Origin: Chara braunii | Taxonomy: Eukaryota > Streptophyta > Charophyceae > Charales > Characeae | Assembly (NCBI GenBank): GCA_003427395.1 | Contig: BFEA01000206.1 | Coordinates: 1,125,650 to 1,189,649, forward strand | Length of the DNA stretch: 64,000 nt | Reading direction: 5' to 3' | Shown here: piece by piece, positions 46,068 through 59,700 of the stretch | Position numbering within the stretch: position 1 is the stretch's first letter | Layout: each line of letters begins with the position of its first letter | The notes under the pieces: model-generated | Told to the model about the DNA's origin: nothing | Databases searched by the model: none | Seen by the model: only the letters and a program-made list of their open reading frames with translations | Program-made: the position numbers and the translations under genes

Positions 46068-46604
46068 TCACATATAACCATAATTAGGGGTACCGTTCGT
46101 GGGCATCCCCATTCCAGGACCTTGTGGCATTGGAGGGCCATACAAGGGCATTCCATGAGGGGGAGGGGGCGGCGGTCCAAGATGTCCAGGAGGCCCCGGT
46201 GGAGCCATCAAACCTGGGCCCAGGTTAGGACCAAGATGTTGGGGGGGAGGACCTCCCGTCAAGCCCCCCTGGAGATGAAGAGGTGGGGGAGGGGGCATAC
46301 CTGCTGATCCATAAGAATGCAAGGGGCCAGGAGGTGGAGGCCCGGGCGGTCCTTGACCCTTGGCCGCGATTGCGTGTGCCTGTTCATAGTCCCAGCCAGT
46401 TACGGGCTGTGCAACGCCATCAACTGTCAAAGGCATCGGCGACGTGTACTGACTGGGCTGATAGGAAGGAGTGTAAACAGGAGTCGAATCGATCAGAGGT
46501 GAATCGATGGAAACTGGAGTCGTTGGCATTGTCCGCTGCCCGGGTCCAGTTGGCGTGGAGGGTAGGTTTGGATTTGTGTAGTCGCGGCTCCTTTCATTGT
46601 TCAC
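46068..46604 (-). CDS. PTB last exon: Pro/Gly-rich C-terminal tail
   Basis: 537 nt including the TGA stop, acceptor AAGCAG. It reads [18 protein letters not shown], then a tail of Pro-Gly repeats ([23 protein letters not shown]) ending NYGYM. Long Pro/Gly tails are usual in plant PTBs. Confidence 0.92.
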   Translation of the reverse strand: MNNERSRDYTNPNLPSTPTGPGQRTMPTTPVSIDSPLIDSTPVYTPSYQPSQYTSPMPLTVDGVAQPVTGWDYEQAHAIAAKGQGPPGPPPPGPLHSYGSAGMPPPPPLHLQGGLTGGPPPQHLGPNLGPGLMAPPGPPGHLGPPPPPPHGMPLYGPPMPQGPGMGMPTNGTPNYGYM

Positions 46605-49600
46605 CTGCTTGAGAAAGGAAGAAGACAAGAGACAACACATACATAACCAACCAGATTAGGATCACCACACACGGAAAGCAAGAACCCATCATTCTACACT
46701 AAGAACAGCCACCCACACCACAATGGTTGGAAGGGGACAAAAGCATCATGACCCAGACACTCACGGAACTAGAACTTGTTCCTATTGCAAACCTTTCCCC
46801 TAACAGCACGTATAATCTTTCAGCAGTCGTCGAGGAAATCTTCCTTTCTGAAAGAGAAAATGTATACACTTTTGCTGTCTAGAACGAACAGAAAGTGTGT
46901 CTGCTTTTCACCCATCCTTTTCCGCAAAACGAATCCCCATAGCTCCATTTTATATTTTCCGAGCAGCCATACATCAAAAACTTCCCCTATGGGACAGGCG
47001 ATTCATACACTTTAATAAGTCGTAACAGAAACTACAAATACCTCTGGTTTTCATGCTTGCAGCCATTCGTGAACCAAAAGAACAAAGAGAAGAACAGCCG
47101 TCGTCCTATGTCCAACAAAAACTACAAATACGTCTGGTTTTCACGCTTACAGCCATTCGTGAACCAAAAGAACAAAGAGCAGAACAGCCACTCGCACTAT
47201 CAGCGATTGCAAAATACCATGCACTATGAAGCGTTCATTCTCCATTACCTTAACATTCAAGTCTGTATGCCGTGAAAAGGAGAGCCGGAGCTTGCAGAAT
47301 CCTCCGTCATATATGCAGTGGCCCTCAAGGGACTCCTTCGCTTGAACAGCAGTCGGAATGTCTGCACGAAACACAGAGATTAACATCCAAAACCATTAAC
47401 AACCCAGTGGTTTTTAGATTCACATTCGCTCGCTGATCATCAAGAGAAGAGCTCTCACAAGATCCTACTTATGCATAAAATAAAAGTTTCAGGAAAAAAA
47501 CACGAAGCTGCTTGTTCCCACGTACCCACCTGGATATTGCACTAGGGCTTGAAAACCTGCACTTTTCTCGAAGATAGCAATCTTTTGCACAGGACCAAAA
47601 GCTGAGAAGACCTGTTTGAACATTGCACAAGAAGCCCAAAAAAAAGAAAGGGATGACGACTTAGTCACTTTTACATCAACTACTAGTTCATAATAGACGA
47701 AATAATGTCAGCGAGCCTGATAACATTACATTTAGAGAGCATCTGGAGAGCATCTAAATGATCCAGATATCCACCTCGCTGTCATGGTACACCATTCACC
47801 AGCGACACGTGTGGATCATGTGTGCAGATACGACAACTTCTCAATAAGCCACACATGCAAAGAACGAGGCTCAACCACTTTGTCAAAACCCACAACAGTT
47901 GATATTCCACGTACCGATTCTGAAAAAAATGAGAGATCTGCATAACCTCTGTAGGAAAAGAGAGAGATTGGATCCTTTCAAACCGTTTGTAAGGAACGTT
48001 ATTGGTTTCAGAACATTGAGAACGACAATAAGTTTTATATGTAGAAAAGATGCAACTCTTACGTACAGAAGCTTCACTAGGTCCATTTGTAGATGCTTGT
48101 CTGTTGAAAAAGCATTCGCGTGTGGCTCGCCAGAGTTGGAAAATTTGGTCACATAGATCTTGTATTTTGCCTAAATTTGTCGGTTACTATGCACAAGTTT
48201 ATAACGGAAAATATTTTTTTGGTTTACAAATTACTAAAGATATGGTTGGTCATAAATTTGGAGAATTTGCTTCTACACGTAAAACTTCAAAAACAAAAAC
48301 GATACGAGTCGCAGCAGCGCCCTAAACCAGGCGACTCTGGCGATACAGCAGACGCGAAGCGTCTGCTCTGGCGCGCGGAGTGAGTGCCAGGATAGAATCA
48401 AGAAGTGAACCACGAATCTCAATTCTCTCGTCTAGACCCAAGCAAGTGCACACAGCCCAAGGCCAAGGGCACAATTCTTCGACACAGTCGATCATGGTAT
48501 TATGTATAGTATCTGCAAACAGCATCTACAAGATTTACTTATATATTAGCTTGTGATAACTTAAAAACAGGTAGCCCGGTCATGAATAATGTGCACAGCT
48601 TTGGGAACCTGGAGCAAGATTTGGGAAATTGTGTACAATTAGCATATATACCAGTGGGTACTTGATTCATAATATTGAATGGAATCCAGGCCAAGGTGCC
48701 AAATTCGTTCGGACTGCAGGGACTTTTGCTCAATTGATTCAAGGGTCTTTGTTTTACATGATCAGTATGATTCTCCTGTTAACAAAGAAAATCATATATA
48801 AAACACAGGCCGCGTTGGCGGAGATTTCACAACGGCCTGGAGTAATGGAAGTCTCCAAAGTTGACTTGCGTTTAACTAATTTGAGCTTATTGATCCTTAT
48901 GAAACCTAACTCTAAAATGTCTATACCATGCTGTGTTTCCTATATTTGTTTCCAACTCTGCGGCGAGCCTCCAGAGGCTCGCACACACACCCATACAAGG
49001 ATCCAACCTGTGTGTGTGTGTGTGTGTGTGTGTACACACACACACACAAAGAGACGCACACAATGTAAAGTACGCCAGATTTGATATTCCAGTCCAAGTT
49101 GTTACCAAAACCTAAACACCAAAAAGCATTATCCCAGTTCCCATTGTGCACGAAGGATAACCCTCAGCCAGACTACTCTGAACTGAGAACTTCCAGGTCA
49201 GTGCCCCTCAATTTTGCACGAGTTACAATAATGACCTTCCATCGTCCATTGGCATACTAAGCATACAATCACAAAAGTATCCCCCCAATACAGAGCTTCG
49301 TAGCTTACTTTTTTTTTAACACATCAAATGCGCCCACAAATCGTAACGTCTAAAGTCACTATTGCTTGCTGGTATTGCACATAACCGACTTTGGCAAGCT
49401 TGACTTACCGTATGCAAAACATCTATGGTAACAGCGTACTGCATGTTCTCAATCGATACGAGGAGCACGTTGCTCTCTGGCTCCCTCTTCTTGTCACAGG
49501 AAGGCAACAATATCAAAACAGATAGATGGTCAGCACTTCCGTCAAGAAGAAATCCAACCAATAAACCTTGCAATACACACATGTACAAAAGCAGCTCTTT

Positions 49601-50698
49601 CTCACAGATCGCATGATCCTTCATCATACACCCCCTCTTCGTTATAAATGCCAAAGAGGCATTGGTATGCGTTTGAGAAAACACTTCGTTAGGTAACTAG
49701 AGAGTGAATACACCCACCAATCACAGTTACGGCCGACCAGAGCAAGCAAAGTGTGCACAAGTGGCTCATGGCCCGTGCTGTACCAGCCTCCTACAGATGC
49801 TGCCCACAGCAGAAAATCCTGCACTACCTTTTGCCTGTACGTTTCCACCATTAGCAAGTGGTTTTTCTGTGAAGCGCTCACGCGCCTATGGGGCTTCACT
49901 TAGGTCTTTCAATCTCCGTTGATGAGAACTATAATAGGTGTTCGTTCAAACATATACCATATCAGAAAAAAATCCCACACAAACTTGGGAACACCGCAGT
50001 GTGAACAACCTGACAACCCACTAAGACCCGAACAGACTATTAGAAACTTACAAAAGGACAGAATCGCAAACCGAGCACGTACAGGTCTGCAAACTAGGCC
50101 TATGGAACCAGGACAGGACAAACCTTGGAAAGCCCCACACTTGACAGATCGAAAAGTAGAGTCCTGGTGATTCAGAGTAAGTCCTCAAATTCAATACCAG
50201 ATGTCCCAAGAGCTAGGGCGAAGTGCCAAAAGCTCTTCTGGACGGAAATACCAAGACAAGAGCTGATTTTTCTAAATTTACAAAATGTCCCAAGAGCTAG
50301 GGCAAAGTGCCAAAAGCTCTTCTGGACGGAAATACCAAGACAAGAGCTGTATTTTCTAAATTTACAAAACTTCATTATGTTCTTCGGCTTCTCCAAGTTC
50401 GAATCAGTAAAGGCATGACAGCGCTTCAGTGTGTCACACAGTGCACGGCATGCAGTGAGCCATTCTAGTATGCACGGAGAGGCAAACTGGGCAAAGATAG
50501 ACTCAGGCAAAGATGGGCGCAGCCACGAGGGAGAGCAGAAATGGGCGACGGCGGTGGAGAAGTCAACGGGCAGGGTGGCAGCTCTCTCTCTCTCTCTCTC
50601 TCTGTGAATTGTGCTAAGAGGGGTGTCATCGGGTGTAGATGGCCGCAGCCAGGAGGGAGGGCAGAAATGGGCGGAGGGGCAGAACAGTCGAGTGTGCC

Positions 50699-50732
<34 letters not shown>

Positions 50733-53700
50733 CGCTCTTCGTGGAGCCATACAAGAACCACATCGCATATATAACACCCACAAACCTATTTGTTCACATG
50801 CGGCCACCTACAGCCTCTCGGGATAACGTTGGGGAGATGCTTACGTGAGACACGATTGCAGACACTCCTTGCAGTACGGACGATTAAACAAGAGCATGCC
50901 AACTTGCTTCTACACTGATAACCTTGCAACGACTATGATTAAAAAAAATTGAGGAAGAGCATGTCATGCTGCTTTTATAATGCCCATATTGCAATTGCAT
51001 CGCGAACAAGACCATGGGGAATCCTGAGCAGAAAATCATGAGCCAGAGCATACACAAACCTCCAGAAGGGACAGAACACACTCCAGAAGGGCTATGAGAT
51101 CACCCCTCAACTCACCCATACAGGGAACAGGCAACATTAGAAGACAATTTGATTCCCTGCTCAACATGGTCCTACAATCCACAGCCATTGTAGATACTGT
51201 TGCTCCCAATCTACAGCCAGTACTGAACCTGACAAATTTCCCGAGGCTGCCAAATTCCGCCAAGCTTCACCCACAAGGCACAAATGAGTTGGGCCCCGAC
51301 ATCCGACGCACCCTGCCCCTGCTCACACCGGGTAAGTGCATTTCGCCATTACACCACAAGCACATTGCCCCAGCCAAGTTGAGAATCCGAACTAGTCTCT
51401 CCGAAAACATCCGAGGCTCGGGATGGGGCATCCGAAGGGCCAATAGAAAACTAAATCATCCCATGCCATGGGTTGGCACGAGGCCCATCACTGAACAAAA
51501 AGAATTCCGCCCACTCCCTGGTGGGCCCTATCCCGAGTGCCCTAACTTTTCGAGGAGCCTCATTCGACTTGTCCAGATGTACTGCTGGTTTCAACCCAGC
51601 AAGCACATTTTGGCATCAACACCAGCAAGCACATTTATTTTGCAATCATCAAGACAATCTTACCAAAGCCGCCATACCTGAGCACCTCCATCAGTGGCTG
51701 AAGCAGCAACAGGCAAATAAGGGTTTGTATAATCCCTGCAACAATCACAGAGAACATCGAATAAAGTCAACAACATATAGCTGCAAGTACACACGGTAAA
51801 TACAAATAAATTTCACAAAATCACACCGGAAGTCGACTATCATTTATGAAGAACACTACACAAAAGTTCCTTTGCTGGTGCTACTCCATATTCCAGAGTA
51901 TCAGGAAAACAACTGTAGCTTCAAATGTTCATGACAGCTTGACGGGGTACAATTGACAATGGCTGGCTGAGCTCAATTTTTACTATGGAGAGCTACTGAG
52001 GTGAGCACCATGTGACCGTTTCCGTCATCTACATTTCCAAACGAAGGATCATTCACTCTCTCATCACAATCACAAGCAGGATGAATTCCAGGACACTCAT
52101 ATTGGTCTTTATCACACACAAAATGCACACTTCAAAATATTTTCCGAGACGAGAACTAGCTAACAAGAATCAAACCTTTGCATGAAAGAGACCCGACACT
52201 TGGCAACCCCCCCCTAATGCAAAAAACACACAGAAAGGAGTAACCTCCAGTCTCTTGCACATCGACGAGACAAGCCAGCCAGTTCCACTTTCTTTCCCCC
52301 TATTCATTACGTTCTTATTTACTGATCCTACCGTTCCTGAAGCCCAGATGCTGCTTTCCATAGCAGGCGTTTGCATATATTTGAACATGTCTCCGAGGCA
52401 AGAGTTGTTTGTATTATTATCTTATTACATCACATCCATTTTCTTCCGACTTTTCTGAGATTTTTTTCTGTTCTTTTAATGTTTGGTTTCGGAGGGTTTT
52501 GGTTCACCGAACGTGAACACTAACCGAACGTGAACACAATGTTATGCAGACACCCATCTTCTTAAGCAACCACACTGGTAAGACAGCAACAGCGCAAAAT
52601 GTCACATACCTGCTCCTATGACTTTGAAACTTGACATTCAAGTCATTGTGAGCTGAAAATGAAATTCTTAGCGAGCATGGCCCAGCATTATCTGGCAAAA
52701 GGTACCTGCAGCAAATCGTGAACAACGCCAGGAACACATTCTTAAGCGATTGTTTCAATTCTGAATATAAATGATGCCCGAAACGGTTGCTGTTTTCCAA
52801 AAGTACAGTCAAAGGTTGCCCGCCACTAAACAAAAGGAGAATAACACAGTAACCAAGGAATAGTCTGCACAGTGCCCTCCAAGAGGCCCCTTATAAAATT
52901 GCACACAAACTCGCTTCCGGTGTTCATCTCATAAGGATAACGATCTATTCATCTCACATGCAACCCAAGTCATTCCATCACTGGTGTTTCGTGTTTTAGC
53001 AAGCTTCTTCAAGTGTGGAACGTGCAATGTAATACTGCAGAACGCATGGCATGAACACAAACTGACTTCGAATGGGGAGGGGGATCGCACAGGCGTGCAA
53101 AGAAGAGTCACCGGCACACATCACATTACTGTGCTCATGCCATTCCTCCGAACAGAAGAGCACCGCACCCTTCTAACAATCTTGCTCGGCCAATCTCCCC
53201 TTGGCGTGGCCACACAAGCCCAATGACTGGACAGAAACTCGTTCAAAGCGATTGGCACTTCCGGACAAGTCTCTCACACTTCCCATTCTCTTAGTTGATG
53301 ACATTCACCTAAGAGATGACAGCAGAAAACAGCAGATTGTGACAGCCATCGTTCCCCTAAAACAACACGAATCAGCCGAACATTGCCCAATCCTTACAGT
53401 ACCCTGCTTTACAAACCTAAGCTAACTGTATGTGAATAACTTACCCTAAGCTTCTCCAAAGGAAAATCACCTGCAATCGGATGTAATGTAAATGTGACTA
53501 GGCAGGTGCAGGCAAAACTATTGAAAGGGAAAACCACTTGCAGTAAGCAGACTTGCCAGCTGCCTGGAAAAACTATTGCAGGGGAGAACCACTTGCAGTC
53601 ACTAGACTTGTCATCAGGCGGCAAGTGCTTGCAAACGTAATGGCGACATAAACTTACCTCGGTATACTTCTGCCCTCCAACGCTGCTTTTGCTGATGCTG

Positions 53701-56700
53701 CAGTTGCCGCATCGCCAAACTGCACGAGTGCCTGAACAGCACAACACCAAAAACACAAGCGATAGCACGCTGGTGATAAAAGTAATTTCGCAACTTCTTT
53801 ATTCAGCACCAATATACATCCCAGAGAACAATATGATGCTCACCACCCCCAAGATGCATATAACCATCATCATCACTAAACAACTGCCGTCCAAAGCACA
53901 ATGCCCTGCCCGCCTGCGCTGACAATGGTATGTAATCAGTGCTGAACCGCAACGACTTCGATGTATACTCAAACCATCCCTCGCCATCAGCTACAATTAT
54001 GCACATGACAACCAGGCGCTCCATTGCAACCCCCACAGAAACACTGCTACAGATGCCGAACAAGTCACTCCAAACGATCATGGAATCTCCACTTATTATT
54101 ACAGTGTTCTGAATGTATAACCAAAAGCACCCAGCATAGGATGGTACTGCCGACACAGACTTGGCTGCTGCCCAGATATTAACACGACCCATGTACTAAA
54201 GCACTCCCAAACCCAATCTAAACGCAGTCTAGTCCTTGCCATAACCAAAAGAGGAAAGAAACAGTGCCACTACAGACAAAACAGCATCACATGCAATGAA
54301 AAAAGAGCACACCAGTGGAAGCGCATCAGCCAGGATTGCCCACATTTCTAGCCCCAGAGACCCATAGCACGGTCCAGAATGATCTCTGCAATGGACGATT
54401 TGGCATTTGCAGCAATAGACAGGGTGCCCCTACCCACTGCTTTCAAAACTTTGTCATGGCTCTTGACAGCTTTTCGGGCCTCGTCGTAGAGCACTCGGGA
54501 TGACTACCTCAAATTCACTAAGGCCATCATCAAAGCTCAATCAGAGTATCAGCTAGCCACTACTTGCGAGAACCAATCAGCGGGTCTAATTTACTTTATT
54601 AACCACTGCTACTCCAGGGTCTAGGGGTGATACAAGCAGAAATATTCTACCATCATCTTCGAAATTCACAGAGCTACAAGGGGAGTCCCTTCAACTTCAC
54701 ACCCCCACACTGGCTGGCTGGGAAAGTAATTAACTGGGGTCCCGTTACACACACATTTCATGCAGCGCTACTTCGACTCTATACCCCTGCAATACCTTCT
54801 CTGCCTGACTGGTAGTAAAGGATGTCAACTTCGATCACCGCACAACTGCACCTCTAATCCTCTTTCGAGCACCGTTGAATTGTGATGCCACCGTGCTCTA
54901 GTTTCATCTATGCCGCGTTGGATTGCGATGCCACCGTGCTCTAGTTTCATCTATGCATCAATTGAGCCATTCGTTGCGCAGCCTCGTTCTTTTCACCCCA
55001 TTTTCCCAGCTGTTCACCCATGCTTCTTTTCAGTGCAGCCAATCACATCTGTCACTTTCTGACGATGACGACGAACGGAGGCAGACAAAACAACACGCAG
55101 ACCAATAAATAATCCAGGATAATAAGAGGATAAGACAATTTCCTGATCGCTAAAAACTCACTTTAATCTAGAAAAATCTAGGCTCTTCCATGCGGAGCTT
55201 CAGACATTGACACCCAACCGGACCCCAGCAACTGTTCTATTCCAGGAATGCTTTTTGAATTTTACACCCAGCACCCGCATTCCTAAAGGATATCAAGATA
55301 GATAGATACTATAGACGAGCCCGCAATTTCTTTCCTTCGCTAAGCACGCTGTACACCCTTGTGCGATACTCCTCTCGGCACCATTGCGAATTGCTATCTG
55401 TTTAATTTCGGCTGAGTCTATTTCTCTAGTCACCAGTACTGTGCTCGACACTGCCAAGTTCATCGCAAACTGTTCGTTTATCCACTTCTTTGAATCAGAC
55501 GCACCTCTCCCCAAACCATTCCTTTCTTGCCTCGACATCCTTTATTATTATTCCCCCTAAACTCACTGCATTACATTGCAGTTGATCAGCGCAATTGGAC
55601 TTTCCACAAACCTAGCTGCCCGTTATTCATTCATCCATCGATAGGTCCATTCATCATCACTGACATCCCCTTCCATACTTCTGCTCATTCATAAAGAAAG
55701 TCTTTCCCTTGATCGTTCCTTTGTTTAGCCATACAGACAGCACCAATCGCCCTGGGAGAAGAAAGCACAGCCATGAGAGGACAGAGAGCAAACGACAAGA
55801 ACTGGTGATTTCCCCGCCCTTATCTCTATATCCCTTTTGCTTGTTCCACTGCCTATTGCCAGCTGAGGAACACATACCCCGGCCCCCAAACACCCCCATC
55901 CCTCCGCCGAATGATCAGCAGCATACATTTTGATCGACAGAGGCCCAAAATCGATTGAAAGAAATGCACGCTGCCAGCTGTGGAAGTCATCCCCCAACCC
56001 AACATGCACAACTGTCCCCACAACCCTTTCATCACACGATCCCCAAAATCGGTCGAAACAATGCAAGCTGCAGCAGGGCATGGTGAGTTCCTGCTCTGCT
56101 GCGTACCTTTTTGCGTCGCTGTCGCTCACTCGTCCGCACCGCAAGACCGTGCTGATCAACTCCCATTTGTGGTTCCTGTCGCATGGGGCGTGCATGCGGT
56201 GTGCGCGCGTGCATGAAACGCGAACGAACGAGCCAAATAGAATCGAATGAATGAATGTATGAAAGAGGACCAAAATGAATGCAGACAAAAGAAGACCTGT
56301 TCAGGAACCCAGCGATCACTGGATCGGCCACAAAGTCTAGCCAATCAACCACCGCACAGTTTCCAGCTCCGTTCCCACTTTCACTGTCATTTCCCTTGCT
56401 TTCTTCTTTATGACACTTGCAGTCTCACAGTCCTTTCCTTTCACTTAATTTCTTCAAATCTTCAAATCTTTATTACATCCGCATGCCACGTCAGAAAGAA
56501 TTGAGGCCAATAGCAAAATCGTTATATTCAAACATGCAGCAATGACAGCTCTACATCCCCCACATCTATATCTGAACAGCACCACTGAACAGTCCACGTG
56601 TAGCTCAATTTGCTGAATATCTAACGATTACAGGAGTTTACAGGGGACATCTCCTCGTACATGAACTATGTCTGCAACTCAGATCATGCGGATTTCAGGG

Positions 56701-59700
56701 CACATGCATGTGCCTAAAATTATCACAGGGCATTAATAAGCAAGAGCTTGAGGCCAGTACTATCATCATGGCTTATCGTGTATAAGATCAGCATGGAGCA
56801 CGAAGCAAGGGTTTGTGGGTAAGTATCATGACACAGATCGAATCTGCTCGTGAAGCACTCAGGCAGAACGAGCAGATGTATCAGACTAAACTAAATGCAG
56901 TAGTTTTGCAAGAAGTGCACACAAGATTTGTACTTGCACCCCAGGTCCGCAGAGCGTAGAAATCATGATTCAAGCTGTCAGGCGGTCCACAAATGGCAAT
57001 GCAGATACAACCTCGCCTTCAGTGCATTCTTCGTGTGCAATCGCGCACATCAAGGGGGCAGGGAGTGTCCAAGCCATGCAGGGGTGAAACCTGCATCCTG
57101 AACTTGCACAGGCCCTGCTCACCAAGCTGCGCTGAGGCCTAGGAGGCAGAGAGTAGGGCCTCAGGACTCATCGTGAAATCGCATGATCTGCACGTGAGTC
57201 ACTCGTGTAAACCCCTGCACCCAGGAAGTAGGCGCTGATCTACCAAACTTCATCACCACCACAATTTGGAGTAGATTACAGCTTTCTGTCAAACCAGCCT
57301 CACTGGGAACAGACAACCGCGACTCAGCACTTTTCTCGCACCAAACCAACCAGCCAACTTCTAAAACAACTTCTAATCGCATGCACCACCCCTGCAGATC
57401 ATAAATGTTCAGGTATTTCGAATTGCAACTCCGCATGACATGAATCAACCTCAATCTCATCCTTCCTAGATAACACACGACATATTCAGGCTTTCATCCC
57501 CACAACAGAGGCCATGCTGTCTTTCTCCCTACCATCACCCACTGCTTGTCATCTCTACCCGCACAGCTTTCCCACACCCCCTACTTACTAGTTCTTCACC
57601 ATTTCCCTCTCTTCTGGAGTCCAGCCGCTGTCACATATGCAGGAGGACCTCTGAACAAGGCCAAGTTGTTTTTCTTCACTTTTCAACATGAGTTCCGTAA
57701 CCACTTCGTGTAGTCGAATTTATCCAAACAACCCATTGTAAATTTTGATAAATCACCAAGACGACAACATGATGCAATGACTGACAAAACCGGAAAGAAC
57801 CAATTCAAGCAACATACGCTAGGCTGATTGATTTCTCCCACAATTCACACCAGACACACAATACATAGAACCACCCCGGTAAACAATATATCGATTCCAG
57901 AGAACCCATTTCCCATAAATGATGGACAACTTCACACAAGCCCGCTACACTGACTGATAAGTACCTCCATTATCAATCCACCTATATTTTAGCCAGGGCT
58001 ATCACGAACCGGGATAAAGGCATGGCTGATGTGTGGGGGTGGGTCCGACTAGAACAAAAACCAAAATCGGACTCTCATATAGAAGTCAACTATGCAGTGC
58101 TTTGGGTCCTCAACCGTTGTATAAAATTGGCTCCTCAACTGCCTGAAAATGCTCAACCATCTATTCCAACAAACTTCTGTAGAGGATAGGTGTGGAGCTG
58201 TTAGCCACCACGACACATGTGGGGGCCCTTTTCCCAAAGAGTGGTGACCACAGGAAGCCCCGACATTTCTCTCTCAAACAGGCAAACACCAGTAGAGTAT
58301 AGAGACCCCTTGAGCATCTCAAGAGATCCGTATGTATGTTGTGATGGTTTAAAACTACCGGTACATCCGGGCCTCTTTTACCACCCTGCGTGCCAAGCTT
58401 TGCTTAAATGCCAGCGCAGCGCTTTCTCTACAAGCAATTTTGGTCCGGTAGCCCGGAGCGCCCGGAACTTTTGTTTTGGCTCAATCTCAATTCCCAAGTT
58501 TGCCTGGGTAATGTACTGGCGGTTTACATTGCTGCGACTCCACAGTACACCTTGCACCCCAGATTGACGTACAAGAAATAGCTGCTGAAAACGTTTTAAT
58601 TGCCAATCATGAGTCTAAGGAGTTGCGAAGACGGAGATGGTAGAGACGGGTCAGACGGAGCAGGGCAGCAGTGGCAGTCGCTACACTCTCTCTCTCTCTC
58701 TCTCTAGCACGCGCACATGCACGTTTGGCGATGATGCAAACAGGGAGTTGGAAAAAAGGAGATGGCAGAGACAGATCAAACGGAAGTTCGTAGTGCAGGG
58801 AGAGCAGGTGGCAGCATCCCGTGGGTGAAGTCGACCTGAAGTTGGGAGAATGAACAATCGAGGGATGAGGTCAGAAGGAATGGAGGACACGGGGCGGATA
58901 TTGGGTGGAGGTCTGGCAAAGGCCAGGCCTATTGGAAGGTCACGGGGAGAGAGGGAGCATGCCATGGACCAGGCGGAGGCAGAGAAGAAATTGGTCAGAA
59001 GAGGTGGGGGAGGTGTGCCGGAAGAGATGGAGTGAAGGCAGAGAGGAGGCCAGCCGAAAGGGTGAAGGATGGGCGGAGGGAGGGAAGTCCGGGTGGATGT
59101 AGGGAGCAGTAGGCCAGGGAGGTCAAGGGTAGGCGAGGAGGACAGGTTGAGCAACGGAGGAGAAGATCAAGTGCAGTGGGGGAGGAGGAAATACAGCAGA
59201 GGAAAGGAAGGAGGACATTGGGCAAGGGCGGGGAGTGGGTGAAGGCGAGAGGCAGGAGGAGATCAGGTAGAAGCAAAGAGGAGGTAGGGTGGAGGCAGGG
59301 AGGAAGAGGTTGAAGGGACCGACATGAGGAAAAGAAAGTTCGGCAAAGTTGAGGTCTGCTGAAAGCGGGGCGTGGAAGGTCAGGTAGAGGGAGGGCGGAT
59401 GTGGTGAGCTAAGGGAGAGAGGATGGGCGGGGCCAGGGAGGAGTTGGTGCAGAGGACGCAAGAACAGAAGGTCGACATGGACAGCAGTGAGGAGTGTCAT
59501 AGGCAGACGGCAGCAAGCGACATCACACAGTGAAAACAAGCAATGGGCGGCGCAGACAGACTCGGAACAGGCAGCAGCAACCGGCCGAGGCAACTAGCAC
59601 TTGCAGGTGGTGATGGACAGCAACTTTGTTGCCATTTGCCCATCATCACCCAGCCGCTTGGTCGGACAGTTACCTTGCAGTAAGGCCCACCCACATAAGC

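Larger units (their letters stand above)
47900..48760 (+). other. Nuclear insertion of mitochondrial DNA (NUMT) in a PTB intron
   Basis: Within the intron 47612-49408, the plus strand carries recognisable pieces of two plant-type mitochondrial ribosomal protein genes, rps19 then rpl2, both frameshifted. Plant mitochondria usually have rpl2 before rps19, so the segment is rearranged or made of two fragments. The ~150 bp left of rps19 (peptide [17 protein letters not shown]) and ~190 bp right of rpl2 may also be mitochondrial, but I could not identify them. Boundaries are approximate. Confidence 0.8.

Noticed and set aside
48050-48325. An intact nuclear rps19 gene (open frame from ATG 48050)
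   Set aside because: The N-terminal residues of this frame do not match S19, the true N-terminal text is in another frame, there is no targeting sequence, and it lies antisense in an intron next to a broken rpl2.
51094-51681. A 195-codon plus-strand ORF in a PTB intron
   Set aside because: No recognisable domain; it overlaps the antisense of the PTB linker exon and contains short internal repeats.
55725-56288. A 187-codon minus-strand ORF in the long PTB intron
   Set aside because: No family match by eye and no splice context connecting it to PTB; likely chance.
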